Source: Ochromonas danica
Lineage: Eukaryota; Sar; Chrysophyceae; Chromulinales; Chromulinaceae
Assembly: GCA_015146655.1 (NCBI GenBank)
Contig: VKHL01000054.1
Coordinates: forward strand, 116,357 to 180,356
Direction of reading: 5' to 3'
Length of the DNA stretch: 64,000 nt
Within the stretch, counting starts at the first letter, position 1. Every line of letters starts with the position of its first letter. A program made the translations under genes and the position numbers. The notes under the pieces were generated by a model. It did no database searches. It saw only the letters and a list, made by a program, of their open reading frames with translations, and was not told the DNA's origin. Below are positions 45,101 through 55,385 of this stretch, in pieces.

Positions 45101-46850
45101 AGAGAAAGTAAAAAAGAATTTGTTTTCCGGCCAACATGATCTAAAGAATAACTTCTGTGATACTCTTAAGGAGCAAGAAGATATGTTTTATGAAAAGTGC
45201 TTAACAAATGGTGAAGAATTCGCTGTTACATTATATGACAAATTATTTAACCAAACACCTCTCCCAACTGGTGCTACCAATGGTGATCAATATTTCATGG
45301 AAATCCAGAACTTTATGAAATTAATCAGACAATTACAAGAAAGTAACCTTCTTCCAAATAAAACTAACAAGGATATTGTAAATGAATTAAATGATAATAA
45401 TATTTGGATTGCGTTTATGTTAGAATTATGGAATCTCAGATATTCTGTTATTAATACAAATGCTGAAACTCCCTCTTCTGGTATTGAAGCTTTAATAAAG
45501 GGTTATTATTATGATTTCTTTTGCTGGCAGGTTTTGTTAGAATATTTTAGAGGTACTCGGGATCTTGTAATTGAAGGACAAACTGTGAAGTTTCTTCCAT
45601 TTGAAGACTTTATTAATTCGAAAAGAAGAGAATGTCTCATCTCTATTAGGGAGTGCTTTACAAACCATCTCTTACTTGAGACTTTCCCAATGATAACATT
45701 TGGTAAAGATTTATTAGATTTATTAGATAATAATAATAATAATAATACAAAGATACATTATGTCCAAATCACTGGTCTTGACCAGAAACAGGGAGGAGTA
45801 TTACATTGTGAGATTAAGCTATATTGGTATTTAAAATACAAGCATGAACATTTTCATGAAAATCCAATACTTATCAATGATTATCAGTTTGGTATTGGAA
45901 AACCATTGTGTGCTAATTGTGCAGCTTATTTTATGACAAAAGTGGATCGACCTCAATTTACTAGCTTTTGTAAGGATTATTTTGATGATTGCTTATGTGG
46001 ATTAAAGCGTCGTAAAGATGTTGATGACCTTTTTCAAGGACTTTCCTATGACAATGAAAGTGAATACAAGAGGAAAAGACACTTATCTTTGCATAATACT
46101 AGTAATACTAATAACAGCAAAAGCAAGAAACCAAAGGAAAAATCCTACATCTCTGATCCTAGTACATCTTTGATACCAACAACTGACTATACTACCACTA
46201 CTACTATTCCTGCTATTACTATTGCTGCTGGTGCTACTACAACTACCGCTGTTAAAGGTACTACTAATGCTACTACAGCAACTACAGCCACTGCTGATGC
46301 TACTACAACTACCGCTGTTAAAAGTGCTACTAATGCTACTACAGCAACTACAACCACTGCTGATGCTACTAAAACTACCGCTGTTAAAGGTACTACTAAT
46401 GCTACTACAGCAACTACAACCACTGCTGATGCTACTACAACTACCGCTGTTAAAGGTACTACTAGTGCTACTACAGCAACTACAACCACTGCTGATGCTA
46501 CTACAACTACCGCTGTTAAAGGTACTACTAGTGCTACTACTACTACAACTACCACTGCTGGTGCTACTACTACGACTACCACTGTTAATGGTACCGCTGG
46601 TACTGCTAATGCTACTACTACATCCACTACCACTGCTGGTGCTACTACTACAACTACCACTGTTAATGGTGCTACTAATGCTACAACTACAACTACCACT
46701 GTTAATGGTACCGCTGGTACTACTAATGCTACAACCACAACAACTACAACCACTGCTGATGCTACTACAACCACTACCACTGTTAATGGTTCTGCTGGTG
46801 CTTTTACTGTTACAACTACTACCACTGTCAATACTGCTTCTGTTACTTAG
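42159..46850 (+). CDS. Long 7/11-residue repeat protein with deaminase-like domain and Thr-rich tail
   Basis: An intron-free frame of 1563 residues. Residues 1-165 are globular and of unknown type. Residues ~167-985 are almost entirely built of units of 7 (VLHKTGE) and 11 (VSSEMSHETGE) residues, which suggests a very long amphipathic helix like group 3 LEA proteins or hendecad coiled coils. A globular region follows (FYEKCLTNGEEFAVTLYDKL onward), ending in GGVLHCEIKLYWYLKYK (His1216, Glu1218) and FGIGKPLCANCAAYFM (Cys1251, Cys1254). HxE plus CxxC about 33 residues later is the zinc-site pattern of the cytidine-deaminase fold, and the 'HCE.KL...IG...LC..C' wording recalls the OTT_1508-like deaminases of fungi, protists and bacterial toxins. 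The last ~250 residues are Lys-rich, then a Thr/Ala repeat. No signal peptide. Deaminase activity is an inference. Confidence 0.75.
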   Translation: MNGIEAKEAIVDKIQFSLTEEALKKELQFRPTQRDLTNFKLKEEDGKNEPLKVRFYDANIASGNKTIEYTKSNFDNFANLFAQHLSWTRQRDAKRNDPKDNVCVALVVIDSDVYITTNDHETQDTIYRPIGPQYDDIYSLTADKMADMLKKNQPSFKECFTCLSKWASEMSHETGEVSSEMSIEAGEILRKTAEVSSEMSKEAGEVLHKTSEVSSEMSHETGVLLHETGEASSEKLYEILYETGEVLHKTGGVSNEMLHKIGQVLHQTGEVSKEIVHKTGDVLHVTGVVLHKTGEVSGEVLHKTAEVLHKTGEVTGEMLHKTGVVLHETGELSSGVLLKTGEVLQKTGEMLHETGQVASEMSHMPGESLYMPGEVSKDIVHKTGGVLYKTGEALHMTGVVLHKTGVVLHKTGEVSSAMLDKTAEVLHKTGEVTGVVLHKTGVVLHEAGELSSGVLLKTGEVLHETGEQSSEKSKEAGEVLHKTGEVSNEMSQKSAVMMHKTTDVSSEMSQKAGEILRKTAEVSSEMSKETGVVLHETGEASSEKLYETGEASSEKLYETGEVLHKIGQVLHQTGEVSKDIVHKTGDVLHVTGVVLHKTGEVSSAMLHKTAEVLHKTGEVTGEMLHKTGVVLHETGELSSGVLLKTGEVLQKTGEMLHETGQVASEMSHMPGESLYMPGEVSKDIVHKTGGVLYKTGEALHMTGVVLHKTGVVLHKTGEVSSAMLDKTAEVLHKTGEVTGVVLHKTGVVLHEAGELSSGVLLKTGEVLHETGEQSSEKSQDTGEILRKTAEVLQKTGEVTGEMLHKTGEGSGEISHKRGVVLHQLGKILYNTCAASREVLHKTCEVSSDIFHKTGEVLHVTGAVLHKTGHVSSVMLHETDEMLHNTGEMSSDVSSEVLHNTGEVSSDASSEVLHNTGEMSSDVSSEVLRKAAGVVLHKTGEMLHNSSEVSSEVPEETGEVSSEVLGKTGEVLHETGEVTSGKEKVKKNLFSGQHDLKNNFCDTLKEQEDMFYEKCLTNGEEFAVTLYDKLFNQTPLPTGATNGDQYFMEIQNFMKLIRQLQESNLLPNKTNKDIVNELNDNNIWIAFMLELWNLRYSVINTNAETPSSGIEALIKGYYYDFFCWQVLLEYFRGTRDLVIEGQTVKFLPFEDFINSKRRECLISIRECFTNHLLLETFPMITFGKDLLDLLDNNNNNNTKIHYVQITGLDQKQGGVLHCEIKLYWYLKYKHEHFHENPILINDYQFGIGKPLCANCAAYFMTKVDRPQFTSFCKDYFDDCLCGLKRRKDVDDLFQGLSYDNESEYKRKRHLSLHNTSNTNNSKSKKPKEKSYISDPSTSLIPTTDYTTTTTIPAITIAAGATTTTAVKGTTNATTATTATADATTTTAVKSATNATTATTTTADATKTTAVKGTTNATTATTTTADATTTTAVKGTTSATTATTTTADATTTTAVKGTTSATTTTTTTAGATTTTTTVNGTAGTANATTTSTTTAGATTTTTTVNGATNATTTTTTVNGTAGTTNATTTTTTTTADATTTTTTVNGSAGAFTVTTTTTVNTASVT
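42660..45100 (+). repeat. Tandem 21/33-bp coding repeat array with a large internal duplication
   Basis: The array encodes alternating 7- and 11-codon units built on TTGCACAAGACTGGTGAG and GTGTCTAGTGAGATG. A block of about 770 bp is present twice with an offset of 915 bp (for example 42966 and 43881 begin the same GAGGTATCTAAAGA run; the copies end near 43577 and 44490) and is nearly identical, so the array expanded recently. Because the units have lengths divisible by three, frames on the antisense strand also stay open for hundreds of codons. Confidence 0.95.
46249..46840 (+). repeat. Thr/Ala-rich 66-bp tandem repeat
   Basis: About five near-identical 22-codon units (AVKGTTNATTATTTTADATT and the like, first two starting 46249 and 46315) are followed by shorter, degenerate units containing TVNG. 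They form the C-terminal tail of the deaminase-like protein and would be heavily O-glycosylated if it entered the secretory route. Confidence 0.9.
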
Positions 46851-47731
46851 AAGTGGTGATTTCTTTTGTCCAAGACTTTCGTTTATCATGTTTATGACCG
46901 CTGAAGAGGCCCCCACCACCACATCTAGCAAATGTGATTTATTTTCTTCATTATCTACATTATACAATATTGTATTACTATTTGATTAATTTTAACCAAA
47001 TTTTCATAATTAATAATAGTATTAATTAGTAAAATCCAATTAAATCCCCTTGAGATCATCAAAGGTTGTTGTATGAATTTAATCTGAGTTCTGATGACAA
47101 GGTTGGTTCTCAATGTAGTAGTAGTCTATGGTGTGAATTATGTGCTAGGGAGCAGCTTGTCAACAGTCAGTCAGTGTGGTGGGAGACAACAAGTACAGAC
47201 TAGACTGTGGGGTTATCTTCTTCTTCATTGCACATGATGACACTGCCACTATCACTGTCATGCTATCACACGATGTCACTGTAACGCTATTACACGAGAT
47301 GGCAACTGAGCAGTTGTACACCTTCATCTATTTACCATCTGGGTGATGTGATATGTTGGTAGTAACGTCAACAAGGAAGACATCTAGACATCGTATTTAC
47401 CTCATACTACTAGTATATATTAACAAATTAAAACGATTGTTGTTGTTGTTTAGAATCAACAAAGAAGAAGTCTCTGTTGAATTAATAGTAAAAGACATCA
47501 TCATCATCATCATTCATTCATTCAATCAAACCTGTAAGAGGTGAGAGAAGCAATATTGTAGACTACTATATACAAAAATGTCAAAGGATTTTCTTCTCAA
47601 ACACAGTACTTGTATATATCAGAGAAGAGGAAGAGGAAGAGAAGGAGAAAGGGGGAGGGAGAGCACACAGAGTGGAGTGAGTGTAAGTGACAACTAAGAC
47701 TACCCCATCCCATCCCATCTCATCCCATCAG
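46851..47731. other. Convergent intergenic region
   Basis: An 881-bp spacer between the deaminase-like gene and a small minus-strand gene. It contains a TCACTGTAACGCTATTACACGA-like direct repeat (about 47260-47300) and short ATC runs at about 47497-47520. I see no coding frame. Confidence 0.4.
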
Positions 47732-48199
47732 CTAGACAGCTGAGAGAGCACCACTACCACTTGATCGAGACTGAGAAGACCTTGTAGTATTATTATTAGT
47801 ATTACCCTTCTTCTCTGATTCATCATGACCATGATGATGATGATGACCATCACTGTCATTGTCATTGTCATCATAACGTCCTGCAGGATGAAAAGACATT
47901 ATTTTTAATAATAGCAATAATTCCAATCTTTGTTGTTCTTTACGATCTGTCATCACTTTCTTAATATTGTCAACAACAGAACTTTGTTGTGCTATTATAA
48001 AACATTGTAAAGCAATGACAGCAGAGAGTAAAGGGACTATTGCCCACGATCTACTGCCACTACTACTGTTAGTAGTACTTCTCTCTCCTAGTGAAGAGGT
48101 TCCATTAGAGAGAGAAGAAGAGTGAGGAGCTCTATTAGGAGCAGTACTGCTAAGAGGTCTTCTGACTGTTCTCATAGATAAGAAGAGAAATCGATTCAT
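47732..48199 (-). CDS. Small single-pass membrane protein, probably mitochondrial
   Basis: A 155-residue frame. The N-terminus is Arg/Ser-rich without acids (MNRFLFLSMRTVRRPLSSTA), one helix is hydrophobic (WAIVPLLSAVIALQCFIIAQ), then a basic amphipathic helix (RKEQQRLELLLLLKIM) and a Asp/His/Asn-rich tail. A mitochondrial inner-membrane anchor is plausible. I recognise no family. A CCCACGCAAC motif lies about 190 bp upstream. Confidence 0.5.
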   Translation of the reverse strand: MNRFLFLSMRTVRRPLSSTAPNRAPHSSSLSNGTSSLGERSTTNSSSGSRSWAIVPLLSAVIALQCFIIAQQSSVVDNIKKVMTDRKEQQRLELLLLLKIMSFHPAGRYDDNDNDSDGHHHHHGHDESEKKGNTNNNTTRSSQSRSSGSGALSAV

Positions 48200-48386
48200 G
48201 GCTTTTATTATCTTATGGTGATATCGTATAGTATCGTATGGTATAGTATAGTATAGATAAGGGAGAGTCTCTTATTGAAGAAGACCAGGCTCGGGTACTA
48301 AAGCAGAAGTCAACAGTCAGTCAGTCAGTCAGTCAATCACTTCTTTTGCTTCTTCGGTCATCATTCTGCTTCATCCTCAACATACC

Positions 48387-48395
48387 CCACGCAAC
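48387..48395. promoter_or_regulatory. CCCACGCAA motif upstream of the small gene at 47732-48199
   Basis: Exact CCCACGCAAC, in the same short window upstream of a gene start as at the purine gene and the sirtuin/kinase spacer. Confidence 0.4.
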
Positions 48396-48884
48396 ACAAC
48401 AATAACACACACCAGACCAGACTGCTAGACTGCTGCACAACAACAACAGCAGCAGACTATTCTTCTTTTGCGAGGGAGGGCCACCAGACCAATGACATAA
48501 GGAGTTTAACTGGTTTGGAGACTGATTACTCAACACACAATAGATAGTAGAAAGCTTACGATAGCGCGTTAGAACCGCAATCAAATTCTTTCTACGATAC
48601 AGAAGTTGTAGGTCGAACTGAGGACATACAAATTTCTTCGATTTCTATAGAGGAATTCCATGGAATCCATTGATTTTCAAAGGAAATCCAAAATCATTTT
48701 CATGAAGAAGATGGAATGGAGTGGTAAAAACCGTAGAAAAGCAGCAGGAAGAACCAGAACGAAGCATTTGAAGCATGCGAAGGCGAAGCCTCGATCAAAG
48801 ATTTGGAGTCGTTGCGAGCAAAGGATGCTTGCGCTCCCGAAAGCCACGACCATCATTCAGTGCCTGTACTCATAATGTGGTGCC

Positions 48885-49484
48885 ATGCTGTTTGACCATC
48901 ATCTGACGATCATTTCTCTCGTAGTTTCAATGCAGATACATTCCAAATCCTTCTATTGCAATAATATCAGAGAAAGAGAACCAATTAATGATGCAGAAAT
49001 GGATGAATCAACCAATCAACGAGTGAGTGAGAATCCACCGCAAACGGCTCGAGATTTCACATCTATCGTGAACCCTTATTTTAATTGGAACATATCATGT
49101 TGGTTAGCACAATTATGGCCTAATGAGTTAGGATACAAGTACCGTTCAACGTCTACAATAGAGATGTACGAAGGTGTGCACAATGCTCACAAGAATACAT
49201 CCATCAATTCAAGATCCTCGAGGCTGATTGTCAACAAGACCGTCCCATTGTCTTTCACTTCCAAGAGGAGCCTAGGAGAGGATGAAGAAGAAGATTTACA
49301 GGCCGAGTCGATCCTACCTCTGGATGCTGCCAGAGAAGCAGAGAAGAATGATTACGAAGACGATGATGAGATGGTCGTGGATAAGCATGATATCGCAGAA
49401 GAAGCAGAGGAAGAAGAAAGCTTAATCGCGGTCTTTCTTCTGGCAACTTCGACAGTTTTTGAGGATACGGTAGAGGAGGATTGA
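48885..49484 (+). CDS. Hypothetical acidic protein (weakly supported)
   Basis: A 199-residue frame, possibly part of a larger gene. The first ~20 residues are hydrophobic (LTIISLVVSM), the middle is Ser/Asn rich and the C-terminal ~75 residues are strongly acidic with a closing hydrophobic patch (SLIAVFLLATSTVF). I recognise no domain. The true start could be the Met at about 48999 (MDESTNQRV). Support is only frame length and composition. Confidence 0.3.
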   Translation: MLFDHHLTIISLVVSMQIHSKSFYCNNIREREPINDAEMDESTNQRVSENPPQTARDFTSIVNPYFNWNISCWLAQLWPNELGYKYRSTSTIEMYEGVHNAHKNTSINSRSSRLIVNKTVPLSFTSKRSLGEDEEEDLQAESILPLDAAREAEKNDYEDDDEMVVDKHDIAEEAEEEESLIAVFLLATSTVFEDTVEED

Positions 49485-50283
49485 ATGGATTGAATACAAA
49501 GCCTCTCAGTAGACGAAATAGCCATCTATTTTACTATAAATAACTCAAATAATGATCAACAAAGATTAATAGAATAGTTGTTGCACCTCTTTTAGGCATT
49601 TTGATCTTCATCTCTCTCGGCGATGGCAGCTCGAAAGTGACAGACCAGCCATACGACGATTTTAGAGATCCACAGCCCACAAAACACTTCCAATAGCAAG
49701 ACAATCTATTAATAGAACTGTTAGAATCTTAATATCAAGAAAATCGAAGAGCAATTTACCTCAAAGGACCAACAATCAATTTTTCGGATGATCCAGATCG
49801 CTCGTGCAGTTCGATAGCCACAACCACTCAATATCTCCGACTAATCTCTACGAATAAGTTCATAATACTTAACTAAGAATAGAATGACGTGGGGGATTTT
49901 CTTCTTTCGGTCTCGATCTTGTTCTCGACCCAAAGATACTTGCGAAAAAAATGCTTGGACCAGATTTCAGATTTCTCCTCTCAAAGGGAATGAATCAAAA
50001 AAAGCCCACGTCATTCTATTCTTCAATAAATGCTTGTTCAAATGAGCAGTCGAAGAGCTCCTATCGTTGTTTCTGTGAAGCTGGCGAACTGCACGAAAAT
50101 TGCATACTTTTGGCAAAATAGTTTGACGCCTGGATTGCGCCAACCTTAGACTGGACTGGTGAAGGGAGTGAGGGATTTAGACAACTACCGTCAATAAATA
50201 AGAGAAATAATTCCAAAAATAACCAAAATATATATATTTAAACTCTTAGCAAGAGAAGCGACAGAGCTACACAAATCAATTCA
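49485..50283. other. Intergenic region holding the MITE-like element
   Basis: Apart from the 149-bp inverted-repeat element, the spacer shows AT-rich sequence and the 3' UTR of the minus-strand USP47 gene (50284 onward). No coding frame is supported. Confidence 0.4.
49875..50023. mobile_element. MITE-like element with 19-bp perfect terminal inverted repeats
   Basis: AAGAATAGAATGACGTGGG at 49875-49893 is matched by its exact reverse complement at 50005-50023. The element is 149 bp, has no coding capacity, and lies in the 799-bp spacer between the frame ending at 49484 and USP47. Size and terminal repeats fit a non-autonomous DNA transposon. I do not see a clear target-site duplication, so a simple palindromic or hairpin element is the alternative. 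Confidence 0.65.
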
Positions 50284-53200
50284 CTAAATTAAATCGTCAA
50301 ACAAGGCAACACCACCTTGACGATTAAATTCTCCATCATCACATTGCACGGCCATGTCCACAGGAGACTGACCCATTGCTCGGCTCCCTGAATTCTCATC
50401 TGCTAGTACACCAAAGGGAGTGCCAACTTGAGAAGGCACCCCACTACTACTCGCTGACTCACCATTGTCTTGATTTCTGCCTCGAATCTTGATCTTTATG
50501 CCATTATTGTAACTATATTTTCTTCCACTTCCTTCAGTAGATATCTGAGAGTGAGTCCCTGTACCAGAATAAGGCCATGGAAGAGGTAAAGGACCGGCTT
50601 GAACTCCTTCCGAGCTAGACCATGACTCAGGTAATGGACCATGAAAACCGTTCATGTCAGAAGAAGCCGCAGCTTCCACAATGGCAACAGATCGAAGATC
50701 TGCTTCTGATAGGCGACACAAAGGCTCAGAGCAATCCTGTAACAACAGCAAATCTCCATCTCTCACTTGCATATCATGACTCATATAACGCAACAGTCTT
50801 TCTTCATGTGCAGGTGGGAACCAAGCACGACCATAATTACGTTGTGGTTGATGATCTGCTAGACAATAAAGTGGAATCTCTGTGTCTCGAGGAATGACTA
50901 ACACTTGCATTGTTCCAAGAGGGATATCAAAGAGGACACCTAATCCCCGAGCAATCTCTCGCACAGTATTCTGACCAGGAAGTAAAACTTCTCTACGCGG
51001 TCCCAATGACCATGTCGATCTCATCCATCTTTGTACTAGAACAACGACATCACCTTCTTCTGGTGGAGATCCTTGAGAGAGATTTTCGATCTCGGGCAAC
51101 TCTTCATAGGCTAATAGCTTACGATCCACCAGGTAGACTTGTTGGGTAGAGAGTGTGAGGTCATCCCGTAGAATACGACCAGGATTTAAATGATAGCGAT
51201 CTCTTAGTCTCAAGCGATGGAGAGGGAAATCTGGGGAAAGACGATGATACTTGATTAATCTCTCCCATACCATCTTTCTCAAGTCAGAGACAAGGGTAGT
51301 GTTAGAGACATGAAGGTCTTCAATCTCATCCACTGCTTCAAATTGATTAGCATTCATTGCATTACGCACCTATTTGTGTATACACATTCACATCACAAAC
51401 TAAGAACTTCAAGATAAATATCATGATGATTGACACATTGTTCTTACCACACGGTCAGCAAAGTCTGAAGGTTCAACTTCCACAGGATCCTTGAGTACCA
51501 AAGGACGGGAAGAGCTTGTTGAAACATCCATGACTTCATTATCATTTTGATCAAGCAAACTATCATCAATCGTCGTATTAGGAGAAGGATTTTGATCTCC
51601 TTCACCAACTACACCAATATCCGAGGCAAGATCAGCATCGATAAGGTCAGGAACATTACGAGCTTGTTCTTCATCTTCTCCTTCCATCTGAGCATAATAC
51701 GCAGCGATCTCGGCATCCATATCCAATGCTGTGTTATCAACAAAGGCTGCCGTAGTCGTAGTGACCGGAGTGGAACTTACTGTTTCCCGACCTTCATACG
51801 GGATGGCGACGGGAGGTGGTGGTGGAGAAGATAATGGTGAAATTGGAGAGGAGGATAATGGAAGATCGACAGGAGAGCTTGGTGGACGTGGTGGCAAAGG
51901 TGGTGGATGATCAAGCATTGCATCTTCTCCTTCTTCCTCATCTTCCAAGGATGGTAAATGCAACAAACCCACAACATGATCTACAGCAACAAACTTACTC
52001 AATTTTAACTGAAAGAATCCTGCGGGTACTACCAATCCTTCAGTAATCGAGAGGCAAATACCATTATATAGACCTTGATAAGATAAGATCTGTGAGTTAT
52101 CTTTTAACTCTACGCCATGTACAGACTGTTTGAAGATTCTTGTTCTTTCCACAGGTAAATGGAAATAATTAGCAACCGTCTCACGTAGACGTGCTACAGT
52201 CCATCTTCCATCTGCAAGAATATTATGATCAAAGGAAACAGGATCATTGGGTCCAGCACATCGTAATTCCATGCGATTACGTTGGAAAAGGAATGCTTGG
52301 AATGCCAAGGATTCATTCTCAGCACAGCTACGACCATCTTCAGCATAGACTTTCATATTGTCATATACTCCTAATTCTTCTCGTAGTTTCCTATCATCAC
52401 CAATAATGACTTCATATCGTCCATCACTATAACCAACAGAAATCATCTTAATAATTCGAATATCTTCAACTTCAAGGTCCATATAGCGTTTTAATGCTTC
52501 TTTGAAACTCAACAAGGATGATCCTTTTGGAAGTCTAATAGTCACAGTAGGTTTCATTGTACCTAAGGAATGATCATAGATATCCACCAAAATACTGAAT
52601 CCATCGAGATAGTAGACCTCCCAGCATTGATTTGGACTACGAACTTCTACGAGATAAGATCGATAATCAGCAAAACCTAAATCACCTAAAGTACGTGTTC
52701 CTTTCGAATCATAATCATAAATACTTTGTGCGATCTTACTGTAAGAATTATAATCACGTAAACGAAAGAGATGAAAAGGAATGCCTCCTTCTCCATCCTC
52801 TCCTTGTTGCGTCTCTGGCTGTATCTCTTTTGTATCCTCTACAACCACAGCAGCAGCAGCAGCAGCAGTAGTAGCAGCAGTGTCATTTTCTTCATTGGAT
52901 TGAGAGATATTAGCAAACATCTTATGAGAGAAGTTCTCGTAGATGTCTTCCATTAGACTTCTTAATGTATCATTACGTTTTGCTGGTAGATATCTTTCTT
53001 CGCCACCAGGAAGTGTCAACTTGATATTCAAACGATTGCGTCGTTCTTCTTCTTCTCGCTGCTTCACTAAGACAGCTTCTTCCTCTTCACGTACCAGGTC
53101 ACGAACATAGGTAGGAACGATCTCCTCTGAGATAGCATTGACTTCTTTCTCTCCTCCAATAATAACTTTGCGATAGAGAAGCATATAAGCACTACTGCTA

Positions 53201-54645
53201 CTAGTACGCATATAGGAAGAGACATAAGATGGACTACTATAACCCAAACTACTGTTGCTATATCCACCAAACGTTGTGCGTACAGTTGATTCATCAATCG
53301 GTGTCACAGTACTATCATTGAAATTATACCATCCTCCACTAGTCAAGTCCTTTATATAAGCATAATAATGACCACCATGTAATGAACCAGAGTGAATTAG
53401 AACAGCATAAAGCTCATAAACCCATTCACCATGCTCTTCCACAAGTGCTGCAATCTCTTGAGATGACAGAGAATCATAGGCTTCCTTGTCATTCTCCCCG
53501 GAATTCTTCTCTTCTTCATCTAATAATGAAGGTACATCAGGGTCATCAGTAACAATTTCGTTTGGTTTACTATCCGAACCATCCCCATGACGAAGACGTT
53601 CCATCTGCTCTCGCAGGAAGGTTTCAAACTCTTCATTAACAACATATTGATCATCGCAATCCATCTCATCACCAATATGAGCAAGACGCTTTCTTGCAAC
53701 ATAACGATTCATATCCAACACAAACGGGAAGCGCACCTCATCGTGCAACTTCTTCTGTATGACTGTAGCACCTGAAAAGTCATACACAAAGCGCTTTAGC
53801 TGGACACACATAATCTTTGGCAGTTTATTAAACTTCAATCCTTTAATAGCATCCACTTTCTTCCCTACTGATTCGCAAAAATATTGATTATCTCCATCTA
53901 AAATCTCAGGTCGAAGGAACATTTCAATACATTCATGCAAACTGTGCATGGCCACATTACTACCAAAAGGAACAATGGCCAGTGAAAAATCTAAGAACTT
54001 ATCTTTGCGTTCTGTTTGATAATCTACATCAATACATCGCAGATAGTCCACAAGTTCACCAGCATAGAGATCATCAATAACATGTTCAAATTCAGTTCCA
54101 CGGAATGTTTCTTCCAAAGCATCAAATAATACCCGAGTTAATTCTTGTACATCTTGTTGTTGAAAGACTTCATATCCTTCCCATCCAAAGGAATGTGTAA
54201 GTGCTACAGTATCTACACTGCGTTGTTTACTGAGTTGTAAGAGACCAAACAGACGTTGCAGTTGATAAGGAATACAAGTTTCCTTTGGTCCATCTTTCTC
54301 TGGGTTATATATCCATCTGAAAATAGCTTGACGAAATTCAGGTGTCATGAAGAGAGTCTGTAAAAGACCATTCAAGTAACTAAACAGAGTAGATTCAGAC
54401 ACGTACTAGTACATTACACACCCGTGTGATAAAACAGAAGAGGGTTAGTACTTACCATGTTGCTCCTTGATTAGCCTATTTTAATGAGATAGCAAAGAAA
54501 TTAATGAGCGTTGGATTGGGGGAGAATAGGAGAGGGTACAAGAGCTTACCAGACCCACAAAGCGAGTTGTTGTTGATGTTACGGATTTTGCATTTATTGC
54601 ATGACTAGGTGAGTCAGAAGGGCCTTGATAGACGACTAAGGCCAT
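50284..54645 (-). CDS. USP47: Ubiquitin carboxyl-terminal hydrolase, USP47 type
   Basis: Four exons (54645-54550, 54475-54456, 54379-51448, 51369-50284) encode 1377 residues, close to animal USP47. Exon 1 ends TTTRFVGL; exon 2 is a 20-nt microexon that supplies ANQGAT and two bases of the catalytic Cys codon; exon 3 begins with its third base and YLNGLLQTLFMTPEFR. The Cys box therefore reads FVGLANQGATCYLNGLLQ. Further motifs: SFGWEGYEVFQQQDVQEL, DNQYFCESVGKKVDA, LPKIMCVQLKRFVYDF and the His box SGSLHGGHYYAYIK. Several ubiquitin-like domains make up the C-terminal half. USP47 in animals deubiquitinates DNA polymerase beta and other targets; here only the class is certain. Without the microexon the frame would appear to start at a false MSESTLFSY and to have Ser in place of Cys. 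Confidence 0.95.
54456..54475 (-). other. USP47: 20-nt microexon of USP47
   Basis: Minus-strand sequence GCTAATCAAGGAGCAACATG, preceded by an AAAATAG acceptor and followed by a GTAAGT donor. It supplies A-N-Q-G-A-T and the first two bases of Cys. The 20-nt length keeps the phase between exon 1 (32 full codons) and exon 3. Confidence 0.92.
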
Positions 54646-55142
54646 GGAAGCGTGACTATAGATAGATTCACACGGAAAGAGAGGAAGTGTTAGAAATCAT
54701 TGAAATTGCTTCAAGTGATGAATCCTACAAGACATCATCTATCTTAAATTGTTCATTTTTACCTTTAATAACAAAAAATAGGCGTAATAAGGATAAAAGA
54801 AGAGTCTTGTTAAGAGAGGAATAGAAATAAAAACAGTAGGAAAAAAAAGAAGAGATCAAAGAGTAGATGATGTCTTGCTTGTTTTAATGAGGGATGTTGC
54901 TCCAGTCTGGAGGAGGAACTTGTCAGAGAGACACAGAGAAGCACTGCTGAGAGCACTGAGAGAAGAAAACGAAAACCAAGGCCAACCAAATTAGGACTTT
55001 GGATTACGAGGAAGAAGGGTTTTAAACCAGGAATTAGGATGTTTCCCACCACATAGCAGCCAATTCCAATGTCTTGTAGAAATATGCCTTGTAGTGTTTG
55101 TACCATGCCATTTCATCCTTATGTTACATATTGTTTCCATCC
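54646..55142. other. Spacer between USP47 and the lipoyl-like gene
   Basis: A 497-bp region between two minus-strand genes, which should hold the USP47 promoter and the 3' UTR of the lipoyl-like gene. I see no conserved coding frame. Confidence 0.4.
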
Positions 55143-55351
55143 TTAGTTTTTATTTTCATCTACTAATTTCTTTGCATGAGAAAGGAAGAAGTTTGAATCA
55201 AAAGTCTCACGACTAAAGGCGATTCCATCAAAAGAAGCAATAAAGACATCCATCAGCTCATTGTCTTCTCGCCGGGCCAGAGATTGTAACTGCTTAGCAA
55301 AATCTGAAAATAAAATACATCGGTTAGATCATTCACTGATAACGTTGATAT

Positions 55352-55385
<34 letters not shown>

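Noticed and set aside
46083-46967. 294-codon minus-strand Ser/Gly frame over the Thr-rich tail
   Set aside because: It is a shadow of the 66-bp coding repeat; the plus strand continues in phase from the deaminase-like region.
54379-54402. USP47 start at MSESTLFSY with catalytic Cys replaced by Ser
   Set aside because: The upstream microexon and exon 1 restore the canonical FVGLANQGATCYLN, so the enzyme looks active and the Met is intronic.
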